From contig NC_062985.1 in the NCBI RefSeq assembly GCF_023078275.1, positions 2,666,001 through 2,730,000 on the forward strand: a DNA stretch of 64,000 nt. Reading direction: 5' to 3'. The stretch is from Leguminivora glycinivorella. Lineage: Eukaryota > Arthropoda > Insecta > Lepidoptera > Tortricidae. A model generated the notes under the pieces. The model was given only the letters and a program-made list of their open reading frames with translations. It was not told where the DNA came from and did no database searches. Numbering within the stretch: position 1 is the first letter of the stretch; each line of letters starts with the position of its first letter. The position numbers and the translations under genes are program-made. Positions 32,633 through 43,025 of the stretch are shown in pieces.

Positions 32633-32677
32633 AGATTTTGGAAAACACTATATATTATATAGTGTTTTCCAAAATCT
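32633..32677. repeat. Perfect 45-bp palindrome
   Basis: Two 22-base arms (AGATTTTGGAAAACACTATA outward from TAT/ATA) meet at a single central base. Every position pairs. It could be an extruded-cruciform site or a minimal foldback; no target duplication is visible. Confidence 0.8.
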
Positions 32678-32922
32678 TTGTCGTAGAAACAACTTACATT
32701 ATAAATGTAAACTTTAACTTTTTTTACATTATAAATGTGTTTTAAATAGCTACAGATTAAATGAAAAGTCTCATTTGTGCATTTTTATTTGTATACACCG
32801 TGTTTTTTGTTTTCTGTTAAATTCGACACGTCGTTAGGTTCATTATCAGGGACAATCCTGTATATCACTTTTAGTTAAATTCGCAAAAAAAATCATCCTT
32901 TTCATACATAATAAATGAATTT

Positions 32923-33175
32923 ACTAGTGTGAGAGACCCTTAAGAATTAAGTACATTCAAGTTAGTTTCAAGTGATTGACAGCACATGTCAAAATAAATA
33001 ACATTAGGAATTGGTAAAGGCTGTCACACAAATATGTTAAGTAATTATCTTACTTTTTTAATAACTCGATAACCGTAAAAGTTAAGACGCTTGTTACTTA
33101 GAGAAATTAATTGTACCTATTTGATCTAAAGAAAATTCCCTTAAAGTTATCGGAATTGAATAAAAACAGGGTGTA
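32923..33175 (+). repeat. Dispersed repeat, copy a (inverted partner at 37,127)
   Basis: It runs from AGTGTGAGAGACCCTTAAG to AAAAACAGGGTGTA and matches 37,127-37,373 in reverse over its length with moderate divergence. The conserved outer blocks suggest an element with defined ends. No coding frame. Confidence 0.7.
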
Positions 33176-33554
33176 TATATTTTTTCAATGGTAAGATTAA
33201 ATGGGCCAAGATAGAAATAAACAACAAAGGTAACCTTTGAGTCAATAAAAATGTATATATGCTACAATACGAGTAATATCTTAATACAACAATGTGCATA
33301 AAATTATCGACAACGGCACAGTTCTTAAAATGAAGAAAAAAAATACAATAGATTCCTTCGCTTTGCAATCTAGTGACACATTTGAAACGGCTCTTAAGAG
33401 ACTGGGGTCAGATTTTGGACTACTGATTCCAAGAAAATACACGACACGAATATCCCAGATAGAAGAGACCTTCAGTAAATATCACTGATGGCAGATCATG
33501 TCCGTTTGATACATAAACATGCATAATTAGTGAGTTGCAAGTTAATTTACTCAA

Positions 33555-34787
33555 TTATAGGTTAGTTTTTAGGAGTTCCAAAACAGTAGGGTAAAGATAT
33601 TCTGACATGATGTCTTTTCCCCACACAAAGTCTACATGGTTCCACCGTTCCAGATCCATCACCTCAAAATGGACAACATTGGGAAGTGTGCTTGCAAGAC
33701 GTTCCACATCTTTCACTTTCGACACCCCATCAGAACTACCCACGAACAAGGCAACCTTTGTAGTAACTGATTTCAGATCATACTCTGGCGGGTCTACACG
33801 CCCATTATATTTAAAGAAATTCTTAAAAAACCCGTAGTCGTATTGAGCAAACTGACGCCTCAAAACAATCTGATTATAATGCTCCAAACTTTTCCTTGAT
33901 GTCGCTCTTGGATAATGGCCGAAGACAACTCCTGTTAGAAACTCTTTCTCAAGCCCTGCGGGATCAAACCCGGCAAACGGGAAGAGTGTTCCAAATCCAC
34001 ATCCAAGATAACTGAGTGCGCCTCTGCTGCATACACGGGTTACGAGATCTGTTGTTACTTTATGGTTTCCTAGTAATTCATTGATGTTTAGTGATCTTAA
34101 AAACGTTGTGATAGCCGGTCCCGCTGTTGCAGCAAGCGATACTGGTGGTTCTAAGTTGTTTAGATATGCTACAGGTGCTAAGGCAATGAATAACGATATC
34201 CTATCATTGTACTCCGGTCTCAATGAAGTTAGTACAAAATGCGCAGAAGTTCCCTGAGAATGGCCAACGGTAAATATGCTGTCACAGTTCTCCTTTTCGC
34301 GCACGAAATCAATAGTCGCAGCAAGGTCGTAGTAACCGATTTCATGTAAGCTGTAGTCCCAGAACTTTTGATCTGTGTCTGGATTTAAAGTGACGTGTCT
34401 TCTTCCGTATAAGTTTCCTCTGTTGTTCCCGACCCATACTCCATACCCTGCTTCAGCCATATTGACAACCCATGAGCTGTTTCCTCTTATTAGGAACGTG
34501 TCGGATGAATCTATTAAGCCATGGAAGAGCAGTATGGGCTTATTGCGAGTATTAAGATCTTTTGCTACATGAAAGATGGTGAGGATGTAGCCATCTTCAG
34601 TTGTCACATCGTATTGTTCAACAGACTGCCCGTATTTCATTGCCAATTGAGTAAAATTAAGTTTTCCATCTTCAGATAAGTTTGCTTCTGAGGTCTCGGT
34701 AAAATAAGATTGCGAATCAGAACTGGCCTTGCATTTGTGCAAGTCATAAATAATTACACACAAGATGATGATGCATGAAAGATCCAT
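33555..34787 (-). CDS. Secreted lipase, lipase-3-like (acid lipase family), 410 aa
   Basis: A close paralogue of the 27,912 lipase on the other strand, intronless and complete. Residues 1-20 are a short signal peptide (MDLSCIIILCVIIYDLHKCK). YDVTTEDGYIL lies at 59-69, the oxyanion strand LLFHGLIDSS at 86-95, the nucleophile elbow GHSQG at 175-179 (Ser177), the acid Asp353 in GSSDGVS and the base His384 in RWNHVDF. The GNNRGNLYGRRHV block before the elbow is shared by all copies here. The opposite orientation to the other copies implies an inversion or inverted duplication. Role as for the other copy: extracellular lipid ester hydrolysis, inferred from the family. Confidence 0.93.
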   Translation of the reverse strand: MDLSCIIILCVIIYDLHKCKASSDSQSYFTETSEANLSEDGKLNFTQLAMKYGQSVEQYDVTTEDGYILTIFHVAKDLNTRNKPILLFHGLIDSSDTFLIRGNSSWVVNMAEAGYGVWVGNNRGNLYGRRHVTLNPDTDQKFWDYSLHEIGYYDLAATIDFVREKENCDSIFTVGHSQGTSAHFVLTSLRPEYNDRISLFIALAPVAYLNNLEPPVSLAATAGPAITTFLRSLNINELLGNHKVTTDLVTRVCSRGALSYLGCGFGTLFPFAGFDPAGLEKEFLTGVVFGHYPRATSRKSLEHYNQIVLRRQFAQYDYGFFKNFFKYNGRVDPPEYDLKSVTTKVALFVGSSDGVSKVKDVERLASTLPNVVHFEVMDLERWNHVDFVWGKDIMSEYLYPTVLELLKTNL

Positions 34788-34832
34788 AGTGTGTTCTGTT
34801 CTTATATGACTTTGATCTGATGTTACGTTGAC

Positions 34833-34840
34833 CTTTTATA
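34833..34840 (-). promoter_or_regulatory. TATA box of the minus-strand lipase
   Basis: TATAAAAG on the minus strand ends 46 bp before the ATG at 34,787. Initiator-like TCAG and TCAT candidates follow at A 34,818 and A 34,807. The leader would be 20-31 nt. Confidence 0.65.
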
Positions 34841-35030
34841 GGTATACAGTTCAATGTCCTTTTGTCATTAATAACATGTAAATATCATATTGTGACACAT
34901 ATTATTCTATTTATAACATAGCGCATATTGTTATATTTATACCTAGCGTGTAATAATGAATTATAATGACAATACATAACAGAGGTGATACAATGAAGTC
35001 TCATGCACCATTGTTACAGTACTAGTGTAC

Positions 35031-35194
35031 AGATGTGCGAAATGATTTGCCTTCGTATTGTTACGGAAACGTACGAACGTGTCATGCTATTTCAGTCAGT
35101 CTCCGTACAAGATGTACTGACATTGACTGAGCTAGCGTGACAAATACGAACGTTTCCGGGAAAATACCAAGGAAACCCTTTTCGCGCTACATCT
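35031..35194. mobile_element. Foldback MITE, 164 bp
   Basis: The left end AGATGTGCGAAA and right end CGCTACATCT are inverted, with inner blocks CGGAAACGTACGAACGTG and CGAACGTTTCCG facing each other. No clear target duplication. Confidence 0.6.
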
Positions 35195-35336
35195 ATTCTG
35201 TAAGTAGTTTTTAAGATTAAACAGTTGTAATATTTAACATGAGAATGGGCTATTATACCAAAGTCACGAATAACGGAAATAGGTAAGCAGCCGGTAGTAT
35301 AGTTAGCACCAGTCTTTGCTAAGCTACACTATTATA

Positions 35337-35683
35337 CAGAGTGGGGCCTGTAACAAAGGCGAAGAATTAAACTCTAGGCTATTCTCCTTATACTGATCAA
35401 CATTTGTTCGGCGACTTTTAAAAATAACTTGTATTTTGATTTTTATCACCCTTGAAAGTTTTTTCTAAGAGGTAATGTATTGCGAATTCTGTTAAGTCTA
35501 AAGGGTGACAGACAACGTCAATGACAACAATAATGGCGTACATTGAAGCTAATATTTATTTTGTATGAAAAATTAAAGATTTAAAGACTTCATAATTTTT
35601 AAAAGTCACTGAACAAATGTTGATCAGTATAAGGAAAATAGCCTACAGTTCAACTCTTCGCCTTTGTTACAGGCCCCACTCTG
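35337..35683. mobile_element. TA-flanked MITE with about 90-bp TIRs, 347 bp
   Basis: The ends CAGAGTGGGGCCTGTAACAA and its complement are flanked by TA (35,335-35,336; 35,684-35,685). The arms share AAAGGCGAAGA and CTTATACTGATCAACATTTG. This is a mariner-type signature. Confidence 0.8.
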
Positions 35684-37126
35684 TATTATAAATTAAGATT
35701 CTTTCACATTTTTCTAAAACACCACATTGAAGGTCACCACGGCTTTGATCCTACATGTTTTTCGAATTTTTAGTTATTATAATAAGCTCTTGCTCTAGCT
35801 TAAGTATACACTTCAGCTTGTTATCAAACCGGACCGGCTCCCAAGAGTATATAACGCAAGGCGGATTATGAGTAAGCATGTATTGTAATACAAATAACTT
35901 TTCTCAAACATGCAATGAAATATTGTCTTTACGTTCCTTAAAATGGGCTGGGAAGTATCGCTTTTTGGGCGCAACAACTCGAGAGGACTGTAAAGGGATT
36001 TAGTATTATTTTTTAGGCCTAGGCCTGCAAAGTAACTTTTTTTTATAAAATATTGTCCTTTAGAGCATTTTTTTTTATTTCATGCCTCGGCGTGAAAACG
36101 GATTCCCGGCCTCGTATCCCTATCCGTATATACCCACTTGGCCGGCAATCCTCATTTTCCCGGCCTCTGATGTAATGTACTATTGCTCTAAAATCCTGTT
36201 TTCTCAAAGGTAATTCTCACAGCAGTTCTGTTGCTTTTAGATATAAGTTCTATTTCATAAATCGTACGCTTTTATATATAAGTTCTATTTAATAAATCGA
36301 ACTTTAAAGAGTATGTAACTATACTATAACTGCCGTGACGTCATTTCAATGTATTTCATAAAAAATACGTAGAAAACAATGTAAAAACAAATCGTTGATA
36401 TTGACTTTTTGTTATGGTTTTAGTGTGAATTGTATCTCTAAATGTTATCTTACTGTACTGTACTCTCACTTATTGTGTTACACTATCGACCGACCCTGGG
36501 CCCCACGGAAGACCAGCGCTGTGGCACCATCTGTGCCAGAGCATATGCTGAGTGGTGTCCTTTTGCGACCACTATATCAAACATTATGTATGTACATGTT
36601 GTGTTTATGTACTCTAGTATATAAGTAACCTTCTGGTCGTAATAAATGTATTTTCTTTCTTCTTTCTTTCGTTTTGACAGTTCGAAAAAAAAGCTAATAG
36701 GAATGGTATTAAAGTACCCTATTGTATACGCGACGAAAACGAAACGTTTTCTGTCTGCCACTTGTTCATTTATTGACATAGTTTGCGATTGTTATTTGGT
36801 TGGTTACACAAAAAACAAATGACAACTGTTTTATCAATAGGGCACTGTGTCACAACTGTCACAAGAAAGCAAAATTATTATTTCCTCATCACAGTAAATG
36901 TGTAAACGCACCCGAAGCGAAAATTATAGAAAAATCGTTCTATCATAATGTCACATCAAAGAATAAAATTTTTAGAAATAAAACTATGGAACGGATTAAA
37001 TCGCGTCTAATGAATTTACTATTCATCCCAGCGTTTCGAACACTTTACTGTTTATTATTTATGGTCATGGTTCGTTAATATTTCTTGTATGTGGGTAGCT
37101 TAATCAAGGTAGGTATACGTTTTGAT

Positions 37127-37373
37127 TTGCAATACACCCAGTTTTTATTTAATTCCGTTAACTTTAAGGGAAGGTTCTTTAGATCAAATACTATTAATTT
37201 CTCTAAGAAACAAGCGTCTTAACTTTGACGGTTATCGAGTTATTAAAAAAATTAAGATAATTACTGCACATGTGTGACAGCCTTTACCAATTCCTATTGT
37301 TATTTGTTTTGACATGTGCCGTCAATCACTTGACACTAACTTGAATGTAATTCTTAAGGGTCTCTCACACTAA
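37127..37373 (-). repeat. Dispersed repeat, copy b (inverted partner at 32,923)
   Basis: Inverted match to 32,923-33,175. Together the two copies bracket about 4 kb that includes the minus-strand lipase. Confidence 0.7.
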
Positions 37374-37399
37374 TAATTCGGACTGTCAGGCCAACAGCA

Positions 37400-37605
37400 C
37401 AATATAATAAATAGTACTATCGTACAGTATCGCCACTCCCGCTCCCCGCTGAAAGTGCCGCCCACCCCCTCTCGGCTACCTCACAGTTACCGCCTATCAA
37501 AAACGCGAACAGTCGACCTGTCATATTTCGCTCATACAAGCATAGTACGCGTTCACCTACACGAGCTTACACTGTGTGCTAGGAACGCGCCTCTTTCATA
37601 TACCT
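37400..37605 (-). repeat. Dispersed repeat shared with 13,255-13,640
   Basis: In reverse it matches the 13.3-13.6 kb block, keeping the order of the GAAAGAGGCGCGTTCC-like and GGCGGCACTTTCAG-like stretches but lacking about 170 bp present there. Element class unknown. Confidence 0.6.
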
Positions 37606-37627
37606 GATCGCCAGTGTCCAAGGTGTG

Positions 37628-37700
37628 CCAACAGTATGGCGTAATTATTGAAGAGGATCTACATCCTGACGATCTTTCACGTCGCAAAAGACAACGCCAC
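37628..37700 (+). pseudogene. Lipase gene scrap
   Basis: A piece of about 70 bp reads, after a frameshift, as QYGV, then IYILTIFHVAKD, matching residues about 62-82 of the intact lipases. Nothing else of a lipase is nearby; an adjacent MITE starts at 37,703. It is the fifth lipase trace in the window. Confidence 0.7.
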
Positions 37701-37702
37701 TA

Positions 37703-37798
37703 GGGTCCGCCCACATCTAGCGTCTCGCGAGCGTAGCGTCGGGCCAACATCAGGTCAGGCTTTGCCACAGTTGGCCCGACTCTAGATGTGGGGGACCC
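37703..37798. mobile_element. 96-bp TA-flanked MITE
   Basis: The ends GGGTCCGCCCACATCTAG and CTAGATGTGGGGGACCC, with inner GTCGGGCCAAC and GTTGGCCCGAC, are flanked by TA on both sides. Confidence 0.75.
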
Positions 37799-37800
37799 TA

Positions 37801-38110
37801 ACTGACCCTAACTCCAAATCAATAATTATAATTCAAAATCATCATTTATACGTAAAATCTACGTGCTCGCTAAGACATCAAGTTAGTATGAAATTACTTT
37901 GCACTCTTGTGGTTACAATGCAATTTTGCTATCTTTTTTCGAATAGCAAAGAGAGCCTTTACCAGTTGTTGTGGTGAAAATAAAATTGCACATGCACCAA
38001 AAAAATCAGGCTTTCGATCAGAAAACTGCACTTTCCGTTTCACCTAGCAGTAAAGATGTGCGATCCCTCATAGCCGGGATTAGTCCTCTTTCCAAATAAG
38101 TGACGTAAAG
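37801..38110. repeat. Dispersed repeat shared with 61,740-62,185
   Basis: About 37,825-37,985 matches about 62,030-62,175 (AATTCAAAATCATCATTT-like, TTTTCGAATAGCAAAG and CAGTTGNTGTGGTGAAA-like blocks). It continues with AAGATGTGCGATCCCTCAT toward 38,110. Element class unknown. Confidence 0.6.
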
Positions 38111-38744
38111 AAAATGCCTTCATTAAAATTCACCTCGTTTTTCCCTGCCAGAAAACAGTTGCAAATATCTTTTCCGTTACAAATCATTAACCATTCACAA
38201 ATGAAACAATTGAATCCGTATTGATTTATTTATAGCTGCGTCAGGAATGACTGATGATGCTACCTGAACCTTTTTGTGATTGTATTTTAGAGGTAAACGG
38301 CTATTTTGGGCAGTCAAATATTATTGAACGACATAGAGGGAAAGGACATTTATATCTAGAACAAATGAAAGCTGCGGGTTAGGTAAGGTTAGGTTAAATA
38401 TTGAGATATTAGAAAAGGTGATCTTTTCCGAGCTCTGTGGCCTGTTTCACCACAGTGACAATAAAATTGTGGACCTATAAGTAGGTAATACTTCGACGTT
38501 CATTGCCTATTCAACAAGGAAATAGTTGAGTAACAAAGTTATTTATCGAACCAAAAATAGGCACGGAAATGTCAGTGTTAAGTGAATGTCATTGCGGTAA
38601 AATAGGCCACTGGTGAGCTATTTTCCTTATTAATTTGGCATGTGTGTCTTGTGTGACGTCATATTATGATCGCCAGCTCGTCTTTTCCTAGTCCTCCCAG
38701 TTTCCTGGTCATAATTGTACGATTAATAATAAAGATAAGCTGTC
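38111..38744. other. Non-genic stretch
   Basis: AT-rich; no gene or defined repeat ends recognised. Confidence 0.35.
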
Positions 38745-38825
38745 AAAATTTGTTTTTTATCATGCAGAAACGTCTGCGAGCGATATTACATATTTTTAAA
38801 TTAAAGGAAAAATGGAAAAACTTAC

Positions 38826-38899
38826 ACCTCCGGCAGGACTCGAACCTGCGACCTCTGGCCTTGCCGGGGCCATCACGCTACCAACTGCGCCACGGAGGC
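38826..38899 (-). tRNA. tRNA-like sequence, would-be tRNA-Ala (GGC), in left arm
   Basis: On the minus strand 74 nt fold as a full cloverleaf. The acceptor GCCTCCG pairs with CGGAGGT (one G-T), the D stem GCGC with GCGT, the anticodon stem TGGCC with GGCCA, and the T arm is GCAGG-TTCGAGT-CCTGC. The 7-nt loop CCGGCAA puts GGC at the anticodon. Position 33 is C instead of the near-universal U, and it lies in a repeat, so it is more likely a tRNA-derived element or pseudogene than a working tRNA. Confidence 0.5.
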
Positions 38900-39276
38900 C
38901 TGCTGGATGTGTGCGAATTTATCCATGCCTTTCCTCAATTCTCAACCGACTTAGGGTGGCGTTATAGCTATAGCAAACATCTACCCGTAAGAATAGATCT
39001 TAACAGGCACTGGAGTCTCAATTTACATTGAGAATTCGCCAGTAACAATGTGCTAACCCATACTAAATTTGTTTTTTTATCATGCAGAAACGTCTGCGAG
39101 CGATATTACATATTTTTAAATTAAAGGAAAAATGGAAAAACTCACACCTCCCAATGTAAATTGAGACTCCAGTGCCTGTTAAGATCTATTCTTACGGGTA
39201 GATGTTTGCTATAACGCCACCCTAAGTCGGTTGAGAATTGAGAAAAGTCATGGATAAATTCGCACACATCCAGCAG

Positions 39277-39350
39277 GCCTCCGTAGCGCAGTTAGTAGCT
39301 TGATGGACCCGGCAAGGCCAGAGGTCGCAGGTTCGAGTCCTGCCGGAGGT
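39277..39350 (+). tRNA. tRNA-like sequence, second copy in right arm
   Basis: Inverted copy of 38,826-38,899 with several changes in the D arm (GTAGCGCAGTTAGTAGCTTG) and a mismatch in the anticodon stem (TGGACCC), so its cloverleaf is weaker. The T arm and B box are unchanged. Pseudogene-like. Confidence 0.4.
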
Positions 39351-39389
39351 GTGAGTTTTTCCATTTTTCCTTTAATTTAAAAATATGTA

Positions 39390-42255
39390 CTAGCTGTCAA
39401 TTCTACTGTCTTGCTCCCTACAGAGACAACAGCCTATTTCCTAACGGTCGAGCTGTCACCAGAATGATGGAGTCGAGTGTTAGTGATGGGCCGAATAAAC
39501 GTCACTCGTTCGAGATGCTTCCACCAAGGAGCTAGGAAAATGTAGACTATACTAATTTTAGCCTAGTTATATCAATGTTTGACAAGAAGCAACAGCTAAT
39601 CATACCATGGAAAAACATTTTTAAGTTTATTTGAATATTTTGCTGTTGAAATTATATTTAGTTAACATAAACAAGAGTCCTGTATAAGTTTTTAAATTAT
39701 TGTATAGGGAACATGACTGTAGTTAAAATAAAATATTTTATACCATGCAAGACATAAAAGCATCAGAGTAATTATAATATAAAACATGAACAGAAGTTAT
39801 TTTAAAATAAAATTTCTATTTGATAAGTCAGGTAGAAATATATAAAGTAACAGTGTTGTCACTCAATTAAATTTCATATAAATTCCATATTAGCAAGTCG
39901 TTCAAATTCGTTTTGACCGTTCTTAAACAGAAGCTGATTTGACTAGGAGGCAAGTAGCCTAATTGCCCAATTCATTGTTATAAATGGTTTAAAAATATGT
40001 TTTTTTGTAAGTTTTTATTTCATTATCCAATTTATTGTGGCGAGTGACCATTTTTTTTTTAGTTTTGGACTGTATACTAGTGTAAAGTTTTTGTGAAATC
40101 TTATAGACGACCACTCTAGTCACTCCATAGATGAAAATAGATGTGTCTCTAGTGACCGGTCTATTGCTTAACGGTCAAGCTGTCATCAGAATGACGGAGT
40201 CGAGTGTAAATGATGGGCGGAATAAACGTCACTCGTTCTAGATGCTGCACCGTGGAGCTATGAAAACAAAGAATCCGTAGGACTAGTGATATATAGTGGG
40301 TCTGAATAACCCGAAAGATTTTAACAGTGTAAAATACTACATTTAGAAACTATAAACTTTTCTATGTCATACTTATAAACTTTTCTGGACATCGCCTAGT
40401 TTCAGAGATAAGTATTACCAATATTTTTGTTTTCTTATTGTTACTCATCAGTACGAGGCCTTTTTCGGCGTTGATGCCATTTTGGAGAATATACTCACTA
40501 TCCTTATTGATATTAGAATAGCTTAATTAAGTAGCTTAATAAGTAAAATTTGCACGCTTATTCAAATAGAATGTACGCACTTTTTGTATACTTACACTTA
40601 AGAACTCACTGTAATACTACATTTTTGCAAATAAATATTGATTGATTGATTGATTGATAGATGTCAAGAATTGAGAAGTGACCCTTATAAAAAATAGGTT
40701 TTTACTTTTTAGAAAAAAAAATGTTAATACTCATTTGAAATGGCCATTTATGAATAACATTTACTTTTTATGTGAAAGTACATAAATAATAGTAAAAAAA
40801 AATGTTCTCCAAAAATTACAAATTTCATATAGGTAGGTAATATGTTTGTTTGTTTTTACATCAAAAATGCGTGGTTATTAATCTTTCGGGTTATTCAAGC
40901 CCACGGTATATGTATAATGAGGGTATGCCCTTTTGATTTTGATGGTGATGTTGCTTAAACTGAGATATTAATATATAGATGGCGCATTTAACTTACTCTC
41001 TGTCATTTAGTCAGTTGGGTTTTATTCACTACGAACCGGTCGACATCTTGTCTGCGTAGCCAAAAGTTTTGTAAAATCATCGCTACGCTCGGGTTTATTG
41101 TAGACATTTTATTGCTATGCCCTCACCATAAATAGAAAACTTTGCTTTTCTCTATTGCAACACAAGCTACAATTGTCTAAATGTAGGTAAATATAAAAAT
41201 CTGTTATAACGGTGAAAGAAAAAGGACCGTTCGAACTTTGCATGGTAACTTTTGAGGTCATAATGAACAAACTTTTTTTTACGACTTCAGCATTAGTCCT
41301 ATAATAAAAGTTGTTCACTATGATCTTAAAAGTCACTATTCAAAGTTTGAACGCACGAGCTCATATAACCCGGCAACCTTCAAATCAAGAGTGAACAGGC
41401 ATCTTCTGGGCGAGCTCACTCCATCGTAGGCCACGTCTTTGCCTTTGGCTAGTCTGTGGCCAAGAGTAAGCCCATTTATAAAAAAAAGGTCCTTTTTATT
41501 TCACCTGTATAACATAAAATGGTACCCTCTCAATCCATTACTATCTCCACGTCTCCACACTCGAAGCGACCGAGTCCACGACAGCGATTTCAATCAGCCG
41601 GACCCCCAAACAGGACTTTCCCATTCACCACTTTAACTAGCCAGCGTAACTCTGACCTCAGTACAAACAACAGTTTTATAGTGTTAGAGGTCAACATTGA
41701 TTGGTAAACTTGAAGCATAGTGGTGGTAATAATATCCAGCTTTCCTCTGACCTCAGCAGAAACAACAGTTATATGGTATGAGAGGTCAAGATGGATTGGT
41801 TAGCTCGAGGCTTAGTGGTGGTAATAACAGCTCTCCGCTATAACGAGTGCGGTACGGTAGATCGACTGACAATGCCATTATAAACGTTTATAGTACTGGT
41901 GCAATTGTTGTACCATGTTTTTGTTTGGTTGGTCTTTAAAATATGTAGGATCATCTTCGCTTGTTTTGTTTATTTATTAGGTATATGGGTAATTCCATGT
42001 AACAGTTATTTGCATGTTTTTTTATTCATGGTGCTAATTTAAATATCAATATCTAAGGATTAAAAGTAGGCTTATCTAGAGATAAATTAAGACTTCAATT
42101 TGCATCATAAATAAAAAACATGCAATGAAGTGGTCACTTACATTACAGTTACGTGGAATTGCCGGCCGAGCCATCTTGACATGAAATGACAATCTTTGAA
42201 GCTTGACGCCGATCGAAACGCATTGTCACTAGCGCAACGATAACCGTCGTTTTTT
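39390..42255. other. Non-genic region with dispersed repeats
   Basis: About 39,440-39,530 and 40,160-40,270 share a repeat (GAGTCGAGTG and AATAAACGTCACTCGTTC blocks). About 39,715-39,965 matches 53,575-53,830 (AAAATAAAATATTTTATNC-like, AGAAGCTGATTTGACTAG). A GATT run lies at about 40,647-40,664. About 41,345-41,490 (+) is a Jockey-type LINE 3' end (AACCCGGCAACCTTCAAATC to GCTAGTCTGTGGCCAAGAGT). No host gene. Confidence 0.55.
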
Positions 42256-42785
42256 AGGGTTCCGTAGACAACTAGGAACCCTTATAGTTTCGCCATGTCT
42301 GTCTGTCCGTCCGCGGATAATCTCAGTAACCGTTAGCACTAGAAAGCTGAAATTTGGTACCAATATGTATATCAATCACGCAAACAAAGTGCAAAAATAA
42401 AAAATGGAAAAAAATGTTTTATTAGGGTACCCCCCCTACATGTAAAGTGGGGGCTGATATTTTTTTTTCATTCCAACTCCAACGTGTGATATATTGTTGG
42501 ATAGGTATTTAAAAATGAATAAGAGTTTACTAAGATCGTTTTTTGATAATATTTATATTTTCGGAAATAATCGCTCCTAAAGGAAAAAAAAGTGCGTCCC
42601 CCCCCTAACTTTTGAACCATATGTTTAAAAAATATGAAAAAAATCACAAAAGTAGAACTTTATAAAGACTTTCTAGGAAAATTGTTTTGAACTTGATAGG
42701 TTCAGTAGTTTTTGAGAAAAATACGGAAAACTACGGAACCCTACACTGAGCGTGGCCCGACACGCTCTTGGCCGGTTTTTTTTTT
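42256..42785. mobile_element. Dispersed repeat with internal GTCC microsatellite, copy 3
   Basis: A whole-length match to 7,408-7,942 and 14,969-15,537, with only 2 GTCC units. Both ends and the terminal hairpin are present. Confidence 0.8.
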
Positions 42786-42904
42786 AAATTTAGATTTCTT
42801 TCTCATCTCATCGTAAGCGTTTGAGCATTTGGCTTCGTATCCTGATCTCATAAGACTCAGGCTCGAATACCTAGGTAGACCTACCGTGTAGTTGCTATTC
42901 TCAG

Positions 42905-43025
42905 CTTTGCTCTGATAATTAGGTTAGATTAAGATCATAATATATATGTAATGAACTATTCATAAGAGCTTGTAACTAGGCCTACATGAATAAAGATATT
43001 TTGAATTGAATTGAATTGAATTGAT
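42905..43025 (+). mobile_element. LINE or SINE 3' tail with TTGAA repeat
   Basis: Identical over about 100 bp to the tail inside the dead lipase (27,297-27,411), but ending in TTGAA units. Confidence 0.7.

Larger units (their letters stand above)
32318..33554. other. Spacer between convergent lipase copies
   Basis: It holds a perfect 45-bp palindrome (32,633-32,677) and one copy of a dispersed repeat (32,923-33,175). A 64-codon frame at 33,294-33,488 has no recognisable content. Confidence 0.5.
34860..37126. other. Non-genic region with MITEs and a LINE-tail scrap
   Basis: It holds a foldback (35,031-35,194), a 347-bp MITE (35,337-35,683), a LINE-3'-end-like block about 36,470-36,665 ending AATAAATGTATTTTC plus a TTTC repeat, and a dispersed repeat (36,960-37,080) shared with 6,700-6,830. 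No gene is recognised. Confidence 0.5.
38745..39389. mobile_element. tRNA-bearing palindrome with nested direct repeat
   Basis: An 80-bp segment (TTATCATGCAGAAACGTCTG and on to ACACCTCC) occurs at 38,745-38,831 and again directly repeated at 39,064-39,151. The segment 38,826-39,032 is repeated in inverted form at 39,152-39,350, followed by an inverted piece of the 80-bp segment ending at 39,389. Each arm contains a 74-nt tRNA-like sequence. This arrangement fits template switching or two rounds of insertion better than a simple TIR element. No protein is encoded. Confidence 0.75.

Noticed and set aside
33294..33488. 64-codon frame with Asp/Ser-rich peptide between the lipases
   Set aside because: No homology recognised, no promoter or poly(A) signal in place, and short enough to be chance in AT-rich DNA.
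38826..38899. Functional tRNA-Ala gene
   Set aside because: The cloverleaf is good, but C33 instead of U33, the GGC anticodon, the inverted second copy and the repeat context favour a tRNA-derived element. It is kept only as a tRNA-like feature with modest confidence.
38666..39031. 121-codon plus-strand frame
   Set aside because: It reads antisense through the tRNA-like sequence in the palindrome (LRQDSNLRPLALPG is antisense tRNA-like sequence), a common artefact.
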